DNA of 64,000 bases from Thuidium tamariscinum (GCA_947034885.2 OX344752.2:28214386-28278385), one strand, 5' to 3'; counted from the first letter of the stretch, positions 33,320 through 47,800 are shown. The notes: generated from the sequence alone by a model not told the origin. A program made the numbers and translations.

Positions 33320-35505
33320 TAAGATTGTTTATCAATGAACAAAATTGTCTAATATGTTCCTAAGTCAATCCTAATATTTGAATGAACTAATAATCCTTCA
33401 TAGGCATCTAAGGAAGCATTATACATTCCCAACATGGAAAAAGACCATTGCTTGGTTATACAATGTTATTACCCCTATTAGTGCATGGTTGCAAATTGAC
33501 TATACAATTCAAAAACAAGTAAAAAACCAAGAAGAATTAATTTAGAGTCAAATTAAAAAGGAAAGTCTCCAATTCTTTTAGTAGAAGATCATTTGTAAAA
33601 AATTGATTCAAGGAATGTAATTATTTGTGGAAGATATATATACATGATCAATCATCACCATATCAAGAAGATACTATAGATTCTATAAAAAAAAGTGCAA
33701 AATATGTTAGATGTACAAATTTATACTATTTCATGCTTGGGGAGATCACTCCTTGTAATTTTAAGTATACACTCGAGTTTAGAGGGTATCTGACATGAGG
33801 CTATTTACCTTCATTTTAGTAATTAAGATTTAAGAGGATTGTATTTTTACATATAAAGATATTTAGGACATATTTTTGATATCCTATGATTATTTATAAA
33901 TTCAGTCATATGGTTTTTATAATTAGGCTATCTTATATACAAAACTTACATGTCTATTTTTTTTCATACCTGTATACAATACACACCATAAAACTAGTGT
34001 CTTTCATATACACTTCTTTTTTTAATATATGCACTACTTCTATACCATGTATTCTAAGCAATCTAATATGGTGAATAACAAACAACATCATGAAAACATT
34101 AAACACAATTATGATGATGAAACTAAGAAAAATCCCTATACTAGCAATATATCATGAACAACATGAGAAATTAACACTCTAAAAACAGTGTAGATTAACA
34201 CAAAAATACGACCAAGCTACTATAAGATAGAAACTATATATTTTATCTATATGTATGCATTTGCAATGGTTTTGAGTTTAGAATAAAAAAATAAAAGAGT
34301 GTTTATAAAACACTAGTAAAAAGAAGATGATTCTAAACATTTACAAGCATATGTACAAGTAATTGAGGCAAATCTAGAGTTTATAGTGTCAAAGCATGGA
34401 AAAGATTCTATGCAATTGTTATAAATCAACAACTTTTGTAGATCAACAATTGTTCTAGATAAATAGGTTCATCAAAAATAGCACCTCCAAGGCTCTAATC
34501 CATAGATTAGCAGTTATTGTAAATAAGTAGTTCCACCAAAAATAGCACCTCCAAAGTTCCAATCTATAAATCAACAATTGCTGTAGATAAGCTTCACCAA
34601 AAATAGCACCTCTAAGGCTCCAATTCATAGAGCTCACCACTTCAATCAAATTGCAATTTTGATTGAAAAATTACAATTTCACTTATTTTTTATCCATGAA
34701 ATATACACACACAATGTCTGAATCAAGGTGGTAATAGGCTTATCTACCTTAAATTGGGTCATTCTTGAATGTATTGTTTCAAGTATGATGCACTGAATGT
34801 GAAATAATAAAAGTTGTCATATAATAGTCCCCTCATAGTTGTGGACTCATGGTCAACATTTTATGAGACACAATAAATTATGCTTCAATAAAATTGCAAA
34901 ATATGGCTTGACAAATATTGAAAATAGAAAAATTCACAAGGTTAACTTCTTCCTCATACAAAAAGTTTATTGGCTGGAAGAAATGTTTTCCTGAAACTTC
35001 CAAAGTCCCCTAAACAATGGGTAAGGTAGTGACTATCAAAAGTTGCTTAGGAGGCCATATATTTGACATTGAACCACACATTTGCACACGGAACCTGTCA
35101 TCCATAAATTAATAAAAGTCTGATTATATCCCATTTCAACGAAGTCATCGTCTGGTGAGATCCACTGACCAATGCTAGAGAGTCCATTACAGTGAGTGAA
35201 AAGAAAAAGAAGAATGTCTGCATTAAGTAAGTTTGCTTAACCAGCGTAATACATTCGCATCTGCAAACAGGGCTAGAAGTAATTTGTAAATGCAAAAGTA
35301 GAGAATTAAAAATCATGGTGTTCTCTGTGGACTAAGACGAAGCTACGATGCTAACGAGAGTAAAAAAATCTATAATACACTCTATACAGAGAGTCAAAAT
35401 TTGATGTCTAAGCTTTCATTGCTTCCAGGATAAACGTCCAGACACCACCCTCAAGCACAGAAAACCGTCCAGGAGTAAATCTTCAGTCCAAGTAAACCAA
35501 ATGAA
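33320..35505. other. AT-rich intergenic DNA
   Basis: No gene is seen between eS1 and TIM22 apart from a short tandem repeat at about 34427-34629. The last few hundred bases before 35505 include the TIM22 3' UTR. Confidence 0.5.
34427..34629. repeat. Three tandem copies of a unit of about 65 bp
   Basis: The phrase CAAAAATAGCACCTCYAAGG occurs three times at even spacing, within units also containing AATCYATAGATTAGCA-like and GTAGATAA-like segments. Copies are imperfect. A frame is open across them by chance. Confidence 0.8.
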
Positions 35506-37700
35506 CTAATTATGCCTATCAAAAATCTTTTCAATGACAACAGAGAATGCAGCAAAGCCTGCACACCCAAGACAAGCTGCCTGTGGTCCAGCTGCATCAG
35601 ACAATTCAGGCAAAATTGGTCAGATGTTTTCGGATTGAAATTCCACCAAATCGAGGAAACTACGAATACTACAGTAGAATTTCACATAACAAAGGCTCAA
35701 GCAATGAACTTTCGTTTCATTTGTGTCAATTTTTTTTTTAAATGACAAAGGTAGCTACTGACTGATGATACAGTACCCAGCTTTAAACGGCACCATCACA
35801 AGATTGTACTAGTCAACAAGTACTAGAAAGAAGTAAAGACAACGAACCTCTTGCTGACATGCTCCCTCCTGTTGCACAACCAGCTAGTACAGTATTTGTT
35901 GAGTCATGTCTTGCCCTGGCCTGCAGGAGACGTAAATAAAGTATCAGAATTCAGAGAAGGGTCGTTGATACCGAACACCACAAAATCAAAGCGATGAAAG
36001 CTGTAAACATACGATGCCACAAAATGACTCAGATAAACCAGGACTACATATAGTAGATAGCTAATCAAGGTCTGGGAAGTCCAAGACCGGTATTGGACAT
36101 AATCGTCTCCTCTAGACTAAATAAGGATCGTTAGATATTGGAGACCAACTGCTCTCTGAGAAGGTTTTGACTCTAGGCCTTCTTCCTCTTCTCCAACCAC
36201 AATGCGCCATGAGGTGATGACAGCAGGTTATGAGTTTCAGATAAGACGGTCAAAGGCTAAAACTAGCAAATTATTAAAAAAAAAACTATAATTCTTAAGA
36301 TATAGTGCAATATTGTGATCTCTTGCAAAAATAGGCTGTCCAAGATCCAAGACAGTTACATTTCGAACAAAGCTACCAGCAAGTAAAGGAAGGGACGATA
36401 GAGTGAAGACGATAACCAAATACAAAGTGCAGATTACTGTGTACCAAAAAAAACCTGAATATAACTAGTAATATATTCTACTACCTTCTCAACAATGCAT
36501 TCAGTTCCTGCGAATATGGCACCCATGACAGAAAAAGTCTTGGCCATCTGCACACTTTTGGTACTCATGGTTCGAGCTGCGTGAACGAAATTCTGTCGAG
36601 CTGTCATTGTCTCTGCATGGACTGGAGTTTCGAGAGCACCAAACAACATTCCCATGAAAATTCCCATTCCGCCACCTGCAATGCAATTCAGATTTAGGTA
36701 AGTGCAATCTCTAGAAAGTAAATGTTGACCACAAGCATGTACCCAATCTGAACATTAGAGTCGATTTCATAGTCAAAAGTTTTGAATTTATGCATACAGC
36801 ATCCCAAAACTTTAAGCTAATGTACATTCAAGTTCTCCTAATTCCTAGTTCTCTTACAATTCGTTCGGTCGTCCTAGACCAAACGAAATTCAAATACGCA
36901 GGAACCATACGCAGGCTTATTCAGATCACAATAATTTTAGGTACCTTACAACCACGAGTGATCAGAAAGATGGCCATCAGACGCAAAGAATTTAACAACC
37001 CTCACAAGTAGGCTTCGGCGCTCTTCAAATTCACTCAAAATTACAAACTCTTGATCGCTGTGATCTTTTTCACAACAATTCTGCCCTCATCAGATCACCG
37101 TTAGTGATGTACATGCCACCATAGGTGACCAGTCTCAAAAAATATAAAACTGGGACCTTGTGCCTATCAAAGTCAATATATGCACAAATGAATCTAGTCT
37201 ATTTTTCTATGTTTTCTCACAACATTTTGCCACATTACATGAACTGATAAAGAAATTACAAATTCATAAACAGCCTGATGAAAGCTAATCAAAATCCATT
37301 TGCTCAAAAGAAGAAAATATCCATTTCCTTCACGGAATGACGAAATCCACCAGAATCAACAGTAGGTTCAAATCTCCCAGAAATCACAATCTCGTAGACC
37401 CAGAACATAACCAAAGTACAGGACGTTACACAGCCCTAAATCTTGATATCCACCAACACACTTCCAAAATCCAAACCGAGGGGAGGGATACAGAATCACC
37501 ACTGCTTCAAATTGGAGTAGCAAAGATCGCAAATTCTCTAAAGATTGAAGGTCTCCAAAGGAATGAGATAACGCACCCATGACGCCACTGACAGCGGTGC
37601 GGACAGCGCAATTGTTGAAGATGTCTTGAGCTCGGATCTCATCCGGCGAAGGAAGACGCAAAGGCGGTTCCTCGCTACTCGAGGGACCGGGCGTCGTCAT
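35506..37700 (-). CDS. TIM22: Mitochondrial inner-membrane translocase subunit TIM22, 157 aa, four exons
   Basis: Coding exons on the minus strand are 37577-37700, 36485-36675, 35848-35920 and 35506-35591. They sum to 474 nt, with GT-AG introns and matching phases. The product contains RLPSPDEIRAQDIFNNCAVR, SGVMGGGMGIFMGMLFGALE, TMTARQNFVHAARTM, FSVMGAIFAGTECIVEK, ARARHDSTNTVLAGCATGG and AACLGCAGFAAFSVVIEKIF, ending DRHN. This is the Tim17/22/23 fold with four membrane segments and the conserved Gly-rich motifs. Plant TIM22 is about 170 residues, so the length is normal. It forms the carrier translocase inserting metabolite carriers into the inner mitochondrial membrane. The start is the first ATG in frame; the N-terminal 20 residues are Pro/Ser-rich. 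The gene appears intact. Confidence 0.95.
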
Positions 37701-37812
37701 CGCTGCTTCAGATTGCTGTTGGCTCGCCGAAGATCTGCTCCGAAGACAGTAACTGCAGAGCTTTCGATGGAGAATTCCTGAACAATCTGCGTCTGGGAGC
37801 GAGACAGGGTTT

Positions 37813-37827
37813 TTAGGGTTAGGGTTT
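37813..37827. promoter_or_regulatory. Double telo-box-like motif upstream of TIM22
   Basis: TTAGGGTTAGGGTTT on the plus strand (AAACCCTAACCCTAA on the gene strand) lies about 115 bp before the TIM22 ATG, in the expected promoter or leader position. Confidence 0.5.
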
Positions 37828-37937
37828 GGTGATTCGCTGCAACGAAGAACGCGTATATATATTCGCAGTCTATACGTATGCAGCTAGCGTGGTAGCCTCT
37901 CAAGGTTGAGCAGTCTTGCCACCCAAGTCAGGCAGAA

Positions 37938-38171
37938 CGTTAAATGATACCATCGAAAGTGGGCCCAATGGGGGTAAATCTCATTTTCCTAGGGGTTGAC
38001 AAGGGTTTGGGGTTTATATTTGTGTTGGTTTTTTTGGTAAGTTCAAGGTCCCCTAGCTAATTTGGGGTCTCTGATTCTGAATTCTGAATTTGAAAAAAAT
38101 AAAAGTAAAAAATAAAATAAAATAAAAAATTTCAGCATTTTCCCTAAGGATTTCGATGGTATCATTTAACG
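37938..38171. mobile_element. MITE, 234 bp, perfect 21-bp terminal inverted repeats, in the TIM22 promoter region
   Basis: The left terminus starts CGTTAAATGATACCATCGAA; the right terminus is its exact reverse complement, extending to 21 bp. The interior is AT-rich and non-coding. It lies about 240 bp upstream of the TIM22 start codon. Perfect ends suggest a recent insertion. No unambiguous target duplication is visible, so the superfamily is left open. Confidence 0.8.
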
Positions 38172-38789
38172 CGCTCCCCCAAGTTAGTGATTTCATTGAT
38201 TGACAAGTGTGCCCTGTGCATTTGCCACAGTCAAAATCAAAGTATTAGTAATTTTCCAATTTTTTGATCCATAAAAACTTTGGAATTCAATAATTTTCAC
38301 ACCATAGGTCGGAATGTCACGAAACAAAGTCCATGCACCCCTCCTCACTAAGAGCTTTCTGACGATATCTAGAACTCGATCGAGAGAGGCACAGTCCAAG
38401 AGATCTCAATGTGTCAAACAAGCAAACAAATAACCTATCTTAAGGTATAGATTGATTCATTTGCCAAAGTTACACTACTACTATAGTTGGAATATTACTA
38501 TGTAGGTCCAATTTCCAAGCATAATATTTCTACAAAAAATTTGAAGTGACATTCAATTTTTTAGATGACCTTGATTTCTCTCCACCCCCTACCTCCCATC
38601 ATAGGACAAATCAATATAGTTATCCATAGAACAAAGTAAAATCAGATTGCTTTAACAATTAGGTTGCTTTACATCAAAAAAGTTACTTTACAAGCCATCA
38701 TAGTCAATTAAATATTTTTTTAAATATTTTCATTCGTAAACATGGAGGGTCATAAGTCCCAATTACAACAAGACCTTATTCAAAAGTAG

Positions 38790-41700
38790 TGCATTCTTAT
38801 ACAACAATTGAAAACATTCATATATTATCAAATGTTGAGAAATTAGTGTGGGGCAACCTAATTTCATTCTTTAGTGCATAATAGCAATTTTGGCAACATA
38901 GCAATTTCAAGAGCTCATTACGAATGGAGTTTGTTTGTTTTTTCCTTCAAATTTTGACAAATCAATTTTTAAAGGAGTACCTTTAAGGCCCAATAATTTT
39001 CATAACTTTTGTTTAAATGGTTAAAAAATTATTGTATGATATGTAGTTTTCATGGCTTTGTAGGTAGCCTAGGTAGCAAAAAATATTCTTTTAGAATTAT
39101 TATTTTTTAAATAAAAATTTGAAATTGGTTCTCTAGATTATATATTTGAGTGGAAAGCTTTGAATGATTTTATTTTGATCAATGAGTCAAAAGCTATGAG
39201 AAACTTTAGTTTGTAGTAGTTTATAGGTGGTTATAGAATCTCTACTTTCCAAAAAAGTTTGAAATTTTTTATTTAATTCAATTTTTTATATTTCTAGAAA
39301 AAAAAATTTGAACATTACGTGTAGGCTATTTATTACAACATTACAACCATTGGGATTGACATTTTTCAATTCCATAAATAATTTGCTAATAATTTAATAT
39401 TTTGGATCATAGTCTACTTCTTTCTACTTATTATTTTTTTCCTATATATTGTACAATTCCAAATGATTTGAAAATTTTCAAGTACGTAGCCAACTTACAT
39501 TGAAGGGAAAATCCAAAGGATAACCACCATTTTGAACATTTTTTCATACAAATGTGCCCATCTGAAGTGCACTTGCTCGATTTTTTTGCAAGGTTAAAAA
39601 AAATCTATCAACTCAAACACTCATATCTTGCAATCTACACGCTAGAGAATTTTGAAATTTTTTCTACATCTTTTTAATCCAGTTTACAACAATATCCTAT
39701 AGTAATATATGTCCAACTTTTATTTTATTTTCTAAAATTTGGTACTTATACTAGAAATGGCAATTTGGAAATGTATTTGGTGAAAATATAGTCAAAAACC
39801 TTTTAGAGTTATTAACAATGACAATGAAACTACATAAATGAGTGAAATTAGGTTACCCAACACTGATTTCTTGATATTTGACACTATATAAATATTTTTT
39901 GTTATTGTACAAGAATACACTACTTCTGAATTAAGTGTTGTTATAATTGACACTTATGAACCTCCATTTGTACAAATGAAAATACATTTACAAATATTTG
40001 TTGACTTTGATGGCTTCGATGACAAAATATTTTTCATGATGCAAGGCAACCTAATTTCTCTATTTTGTTTAAAAAAACTTGCGTGGGAATCTCCCACATG
40101 CCTTGAATATGTAATTGTTTCATGTGATAAAAGGACGCAATGATGGCTTGTCAAATCGCCCAAAACGTTTGAAGACTGACTCTTGATGAATCACTGCCAT
40201 GTGCTTTGGAAGATTGGATCCTACCTATTTGGGCTTGGGCAATTAACCCTGAAATGTCTCAATCCTTTTTTGAATTTTTGCACATTTTCACTTGTAGCTT
40301 TGTATAGATATATCATTTACCAGAATTTAATGAATTTAGTCATTAAAGAAGGTTGTTTTTTCTAGATTCAAGTGTTACATTTGATAAATGAGAAGTTAAT
40401 TGGATGAAACAGTGCCTTGAAGCCCTCTATTCATTGACCCAAATATGGACGTCGGATTGCTTCAGGGTTAAATCATGTCCTCTATTAGCCACCTCACTCT
40501 ATACAAAGGATCATTCTATTGGATGGATTCTTTTTTTCCATTCTTCATTCTTTGTAAAGTGTTGAAGCAAGCAATATAAAATGTTATAGTGGTGCCCTAC
40601 ATTTTAACATTTATCTGCATATTGGATAGGAAATACCACATAAGCACATATCACACATCTATAATTCTATTTTTATCCACAATTTGGTGATTTCATCTAC
40701 AATTTTGATGAATTTGAAGTTTTATGGCAAACAAATCTAAAGATGCTCAACATTTTTAGCCAAATTAATTTTATCAGGTGGAATGTAGCACTATTTTGCC
40801 TAATAAAAGTGTTGCATTCTACTTCATGCTACTTGTTTATATTTTGATTTTAGTTCTCATTGTGCGTCATAAGGATTAAACCAAATGCACAAGTAGCATA
40901 CAAAGAAAAACATGCCTCTTATCCAATAGATTTGTTATCTAGGTATCTTGGAGAGAAGCTATATGTTAGCTCATGTATCTTTCAAAGATTCAAAAACTAG
41001 AGGGAAGCCATTTGCAAGTCAAATCAAGACATTCTGACAAGAAATGAATTTTCTATGATTTTTCAAAGTTTGTAGGGACAAAATTGGTAAAGTGTGACTA
41101 ACTAGACATATGCTAAATCATATGATGACATTTCCCTTTCCTAAATGCACTACCATGATTGATATTAATTCCTAAAGTTCTTTGATTATGTTTGAACCAA
41201 AAACACTCCAAAACTACCATTTCTAGTATACTTACCAAACTTTAGAATAACATTTTTTTAACACATGTAACCATAAGATCTTTATTGTAGGCTTGTTTAA
41301 AAAGATGCCAATTTTTTTTTAGAAATTTCTATAGTATAGATTGCAAGATATTAACCTTTGAATTGACAAAAATCCTATTTTGGGTCCTACAAGAAATTAG
41401 GCAATTGCACTTTACAAGCTCACATTTGTACAAAAAAATGTCCATGTTGTTGGCACTTTCTTGGATTCATTCTTGTAAGCAAATTAGCTACATGCTTAAA
41501 AAATTTCAAATCATTTTGAATTGTACAATATATAAGAAAAAAAAACTAGTAATTTGAAAGAGAATGATTCAAAATACTAAATTGATAGGAATTTATTTCT
41601 GAAATTGAAAAATGTCAATCCCAATGGTTGTAATTTTGTAATAAACTAACTTCACCCAATATTTTTTTTTGAACATTTAAAATTGACTTAATTAAAGGAC

Positions 41701-42082
41701 TTCAAAATTTATTATAGAATAGAGAATCCATAGTTGATGACAAATAGAAATTCCTTATGACTTTTCACTAATTAATCAAAATAGAATGATTTAAATATTT
41801 TCACCTATATATAAATGTGAAGAATCAATTCCAAATTTTTATTTCTAAGAAAAGTGATTTTTTCAAATTTGCTTGGATTGTCTAAGTTGAGGAAAAAATA
41901 ACATATCCTATAATAGCATTTTTATTATATAGTCAAAAGTTGTGGAAATTGTTGTGCCTTAAAAGATATTCTTTGACCACATATTGTGTAAAAATTTAAG
42001 CAAAAAATAATGAAATCTCTACTTACATGTACTTGCCCAAAAATTCTATGTTGCCATAAAATGTAGCTTGGTCTTTTAGGGG
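38790..42082. repeat. Large degenerate inverted repeat, arms of about 1 kb
   Basis: Left-arm words recur inverted in the right arm: CAACCATTGGGATTGACATT (from 39345) against AATGTCAATCCCAATGGTTG (to 41630); TTTTGGCAACATAG (about 38890) against CTATGTTGCC (42,050); TACTAGAAATGG (about 39750) against CCATTTCTAGTA (about 41220). The right end TCTTTTAGGGG is followed by TTAA (42083-42086) and matches the repeat end at 24,140. No matching left terminus is seen. The arms are clearly diverged, and the centre holds another small element. Confidence 0.65.
40247..40467. mobile_element. TTAA-flanked MITE, 221 bp
   Basis: Starts CCCTGAAATGTCTCAATCC and ends GGATTGCTTCAGGG, a clear inverted repeat (CCCTGAA...CAATCC), with TTAA on both sides (40243-40246 and 40468-40471). 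This is piggyBac-like in target site and terminal CCC. It sits in the centre of the larger inverted repeat. Confidence 0.75.
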
Positions 42083-42086
42083 TTAA

Positions 42087-45020
42087 AAGGTTGTTAAGAT
42101 TCTAGTAATGAGTAGGTGATTGATGCATATAAGAAGATTTAGCTCATGATGTTAGAATTGAGTGACTCATGACATTAGGTTGTTCTACCTTACACAAAGT
42201 ATGTATAGATATTGCAAGTGATTCTAAATCATGCTTTTGTAGCCCATAAAAGTTTGCACATCTTCCAAGTAGATGTGCCTTGGTCAACTTTAATCATAAC
42301 TTTTAAAATATAAATTTTTGGTATTTGATTCAAATTGAGAGAATGAGGCTTGACAAGTTGCAATTCTCTTCTATCTTGAAATATTGAAAGACCTAAATAG
42401 GACAATATTGTATGCTTTTCATTCAAATTTTCCTCTTTTAAAATTATTTTAAAATTTAATTACAAAGTTATGATTTTTATTCTAACATTCATTTATGATT
42501 ATAAAAAAATTCCTTATATATTTATTATGATTCATTTTAAAAAATTAATCTTTTGCTTTAAAAAATTAAAATCATTTTATATTTTCATCAAAAATTATAA
42601 AAGAATCAACATTGATATAAAATAACTTGAAAAGGTCATTGCCGAAGGTATTTTGGGTGTAAAAAAATAATTTATTGAAATTTTATTACACATATCTCAA
42701 TCAATAAGTAAAATTATTAAAATTATTACAAATAAATTGGATTTGTTTTTCTATATTTTGTAATTTATTTTTATTATTTGCTACAAAATATATAAGAATG
42801 ACAACTTTTTAATGGGATAGACAATCTATAACTCCTTTCTTCTATGCCTAGGTGAGGTTCTAGTGCAATGCAAGCGGAATGAGGTACTAGGAAGTGACTT
42901 TAAACGTAACGACTCAGTCCAAAAACTAAAGAGCATTAAGGCCTATAGTGCTCATACAAGTGCAAATGCTGTCCACATGGAAAGAGAAGTGGCATCTAAT
43001 GCTTGTGAGTTTTGTATATAAAGAAGCCTAATCGACAACTGTGAAAGTTTCAAAAAAGCATTTCAAAATTCATTGTTTTTCATAAAACCAATTCACACCA
43101 ATATAGAGAACATGAAGCAAACACTACATCACTAGCAATTGTCTTATGAAGAGCTCAAAATGACGCACATGGAACCAAAAGTGTTGAAAACATAGATGTT
43201 GCTTCATTTAAGGACTTGTTCGCAATGTTTCCTTCAATGACCTATGGGTGATTGCAATTTAGTAGGTGGATTTTGAGCCTACTACTATGGCAAGCCAAGA
43301 CAACATTGCTTGATAATTTGAGCACATCATTTGATGCTAACAATGTTTTGTACTTTGTAGCTAGGTTTCTTTTATTTCCTTCGGGACCAAATGTTTATTC
43401 AATATATACATGATATCCCGGGTGAATTCCTATAAAGTCATTTTTAGTTGAATGTTCATGAAATTTGAACACAATACACAAGGATATACTTCATTGGTGA
43501 AAAACTAATTTTTTTTCCAATTAGGCATCATGATCAAAAATTATGGTGCCTTGAACTTTCTAGGTAGCTTCGGCAATTTAAAAATCTTTGTAGAATATTT
43601 TGCAAAAAACTTGTCAACTTTTGAAATTTGAAATGTAAGTAATTAGTAAAGTATGACATAAAATTGTAAGAAAATAAAATGTCAATCTTCAAGTTACAAT
43701 TTAAAATTAATCAAACTTTGTTAGCTACGATAGAGTGGTTTCAAGAAAAAAAATGTTCTTCTAACTTTAAGTCCTATTATCTTGCAATTTGTGAAGTCAA
43801 AATTCTTTGAATTTTTTCCATATATTTCAAAATGTTGTTTCTAGCTTTTCACCATTTAGATTTCAAATCAAATATTTCCTCATCACTCATTTCATCACTC
43901 ATTTCATCACCCCTAAAAAATGATTAGTGCATTGCCAATTAACTTAAATTGCTTGCATTGCAAGGTAATTTAGAGTAAGCTAAATTCCATATTTGCTTCT
44001 AAAATTTTTTATGAGTGAACCTAACATTGTATATTCATAAATGTTCAAAATCCCCATTTTTGTGTAGAGTAAAATTTTTACTCCAAATGGGCTTGAAGTG
44101 AGGTGACTTTCTTTCATAGGAATGACAAAAAGGTTTTCTCATTCCAAAGATGATTATCTTTCAATATGTGTAGTCAAATGGGCTGAAATTTTTTCCATAC
44201 TAGTAAAATACTAAACTTCACTATTGTATGGTTAAAGTTTCAAAAAATAGTTTCAATTTTCATTTTTGAATAGTATACCACAGAAATAAAAAATTTTGAC
44301 AATATCTATCTACCACCCTTGCCCCCAGGTCCTTCAGGGATTAACTTCAAAGTTTCCAAAGTAGAAATATATGATGGTTCATGAATAGAGTGTTTCAAAG
44401 TAATCTTTCATGCAATGAATTCTCATTCATCTAAAATGACACATACTTCTTTATTCTTTAAAGACCAAATCAACCATTATGATCATTTCTTAATTTTTTT
44501 TCCAAACTAGTTTGGGTTATCTTTCTCTCTCTATTCAAAACTATATTACTAAACTCCAACAAAAATTATAAAGAAATAGAACAAAATTGTTTCACATATC
44601 CTTAGTGTTGGAAAATTTATTATTTAGAGAAAGTGTTTATGTTCTCATCTTTAAATCTTATTTCTTTTCACAAATCAATCAAAACTATAGTTTTCACTAT
44701 GACAAGAATTTCGAATATTAAGGACAAAAATTGTAATTCTAGTGAAATTTTAAAGTCAAGACTTCAATTTGCTTAAAACAAGTCTATAGATAATTATAAG
44801 ATTTTGACAATGGACATATTTTTGTTTTTTTCATCCTCTATATTGTCTTCTTTGATACAAACTTAAAAAAACACCACAATGTATCTTGGAAAACACACAA
44901 ATATATTGAATAACTTATATTTTATAATACATTTATAATTTTTCCAAAATCCTTGGGTCATTAGGGTTAAAATAACAAACTTTTGACAACACTAATTTGA
45001 TAAAATTGGTATTATTATTA

Positions 45021-45061
<41 letters not shown>

Positions 45062-47800
45062 AGACACAAGGAAAAATTTGCAAAAATTTACAAAATGAAT
45101 TGGGCACTAAAAGGTCAAAGTCAATATTTAAACATCAATTAATTTCTTAAAATCTCATTGGGAGCCAACTATTAGCACTAATAGGCAAGAAGTGTAGGTG
45201 AATGTATGGCACCACCTCTCTACAATTTGTAATGAGGAGTAGTACCATTCCTGAAAAGATAAATACATCTAATAGAAGAATGTTTCTAAAATCACTTCTT
45301 AGAAATTCTTATCTAAAATGTCAAATTTCTATTTATAAAAGTGGTCTATTGTCAATTTTGGACAAATCATTGTTCAACATTTAGAAAACTTATACTTTAG
45401 TTGTATATTGTTCAAAAAATGAATTCTAGAATAATCAACAATAGCTTGCTAATAGCTATGAATAAAATCCAATGTAAACTTTTGCAAATCATTAATAAAA
45501 ACCATGTTCAAGCCATTATTTGGACAATTATAGATGTTAGTACCATACCTAAGTGCCTGAACAATCTACGATCAATGGCAATGACCTGCAAGGGATTGTA
45601 TATTGTTACATATAAAGGCTAAATTTAATCCCTTAATGTCTAAGGCTATTTTTATAGCAAAAAACACTCAAAACTGCCATTTGTATTGTATTCATCAAAG
45701 AAAACAAAAAAATATTTTTTTAAGAATCTAAAAATAAGATCCTATACTTTACTTGTTTGAAATCATGTAGTAAAAAATTCATGAAGTTTGATCATATAGA
45801 TTGGAAGACACTAGCATGATTCAAAATTGGAATTTCTTTTAATAAACAATCATGGCTAGTAATTTCAAATGACTTTGATTTCCATTTGTAGGAAATTTTT
45901 GAACTATGAACCTTGATTTTAAAATTTTTGTATTGAAGAATTGGATTTAAAGTCTAAGAAAAAAATCTCAAAAAGAACTTGATTAATTTTCATTAAATTT
46001 AAAAATAAATTTGATATAATTCCAAGATTGAAACAAAAACAATATTGTTAGTAGCTCTAAGATGGGATTGAATACAATAATTCCAATGTTGAGATTCTTC
46101 TAACAAGCAAGTTTAACTTTGTCAAACAATTTCTTTTGAAAAATTATAAAAATTGCATTAAAAAATGAATCCTATAAATTATTCTTTCAAGAAGATGTTC
46201 AAACTATTTGGAAGACAAGATTGTTCATAACTTTTGCATCCCTTTAATTAAATGCAATGATTGAAAACTTCAAATGTAGGAAAATGTATGATCTATAAGG
46301 AAAATTAATTAATTAATTTTTAAATTTTTGAAGATTTCTTTTTCTACTCAATGATATGGAAATTAAGATGACATAACTTTTTCTCCCAAGTATTGATTGA
46401 AATTTAAAAAAAACATATTACAACAAAGTTAATAAGTTTTTCTATCTTATGAGAAAGTTTCAAAAAGTTTCATTGAAAATTGAGGTCAAAGCACACAAAA
46501 ACCAAAAAATAGTTGATAGATGAATTTCAAGACAAATGTGGAAATGAACAATACACTTATAATTGGTTCATTAATTGGATCATTTGTAGCAATGAAAGTA
46601 CCTTAATTATAGTTCTAATCTTTTTAGAGTTATCCCTATAATATTTCTATAGACACTAAGTATCTATTGAATGACAAAAAATCCTTCTATATATGATAGT
46701 AGTCTAAATGTTCATCTTTAGAATTTTGTGTGGAAGGTGGAAGTTTTGCAAAGTAGTTTGACCTTCTATGAGTGCTCTTGGTTTTTTTTAATCAACTGAT
46801 TTACATTGTACCCCAAAAGATGATTTCCATAGTGACTAGCCCATTTTTCAAGGATTATAGAACCCTTGTATCTTCTTCTGCATTTTCAATTACTAGTCCC
46901 TTTCATCTACTATACCTTCTTATTAATTAGATAACCAATGAGCCACTAGCTATCCTAGTAGCAAATAGGTTATCATACACATAATCGGTTGATCACTTTC
47001 CAATCACAACCTTTGATCTTCATGATCCAAGAGTGTAGGGTTGCCAATGGGATGGTGCCACCTTAGCATTGCAAAGTCAACAACTGGGTATGTATTTCAA
47101 TTCATTGTCATTACAACCCCCTTTTTTTTTCAAATGCTGTGCAGCAACGACATTGGCACACAAAAAGCCAAACTCAACAAGGCCTCTAAGGTAGAAGGCT
47201 CTTAAATGGAGCCGGTTCTAAAATGGAGCCGGTTCTAAAATGGTGCCTTATCTTCAATGTAGGGTGAATGCATGGTTGACGGGCTCAAAATCGTGTCACA
47301 CCATCAAAAACTGCACAAACCCAATTTTCAAATGCATAAAAAGTACATTCAAAATTTTTTTTTAAAAAGAAGTTGATTTTGTAGATTTAAACGTGATTAT
47401 ACATACAACCTTGTTGTTAAATATTTTTTGAAGCATTTTATGAAAGTGTAGGGGACTTTTGAAAATATAGAGGTGTGACAATTCTGCTATGAGCATATTT
47501 TTCAAGGACTTTTTAAAGATGGTTTTGGTAGTCAAATTTATTCTAGGGACTATGATTCTAGTGAAGATTTTATTAAACTCTTAAGAAATTATAATCTTAT
47601 TGTGAAGATAAGTATTGAATATTAGGAAAGGACTTTTGAATGATAAAAAAACCTCTGGAATTTATGAAGTCCTTTTCTCTTTTGTAATTATTTTTTTTCC
47701 CAATTTTTTTTCCAAGCTTTTATGATTTCATGAGTTCTAGGTGCGCCACTTGAAATTGGGACTTTTTGATAAACCAATAAATACTATTTTAATCTGCTGA
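42087..47800. other. Very AT-rich repeat desert
   Basis: No coding sequence is seen. Features are a TTAA-adjacent element end near 44,336 (CCTTCAGGGATTAA), an AT dinucleotide array at 45024-45058, and a phrase at 45,660-45,700 (CACTCAAAACTGCCATTTGTA) related to the arms of the 38.8-42.1 kb inverted repeat. A short tandem (GGAGCCGGTTCTAAAAT twice) lies near 47,210-47,245. Long open frames are absent. Confidence 0.55.
45024..45058. repeat. (AT)n microsatellite, 35 bp
   Basis: Uninterrupted AT dinucleotides preceded by ATT trinucleotides. Confidence 0.95.
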
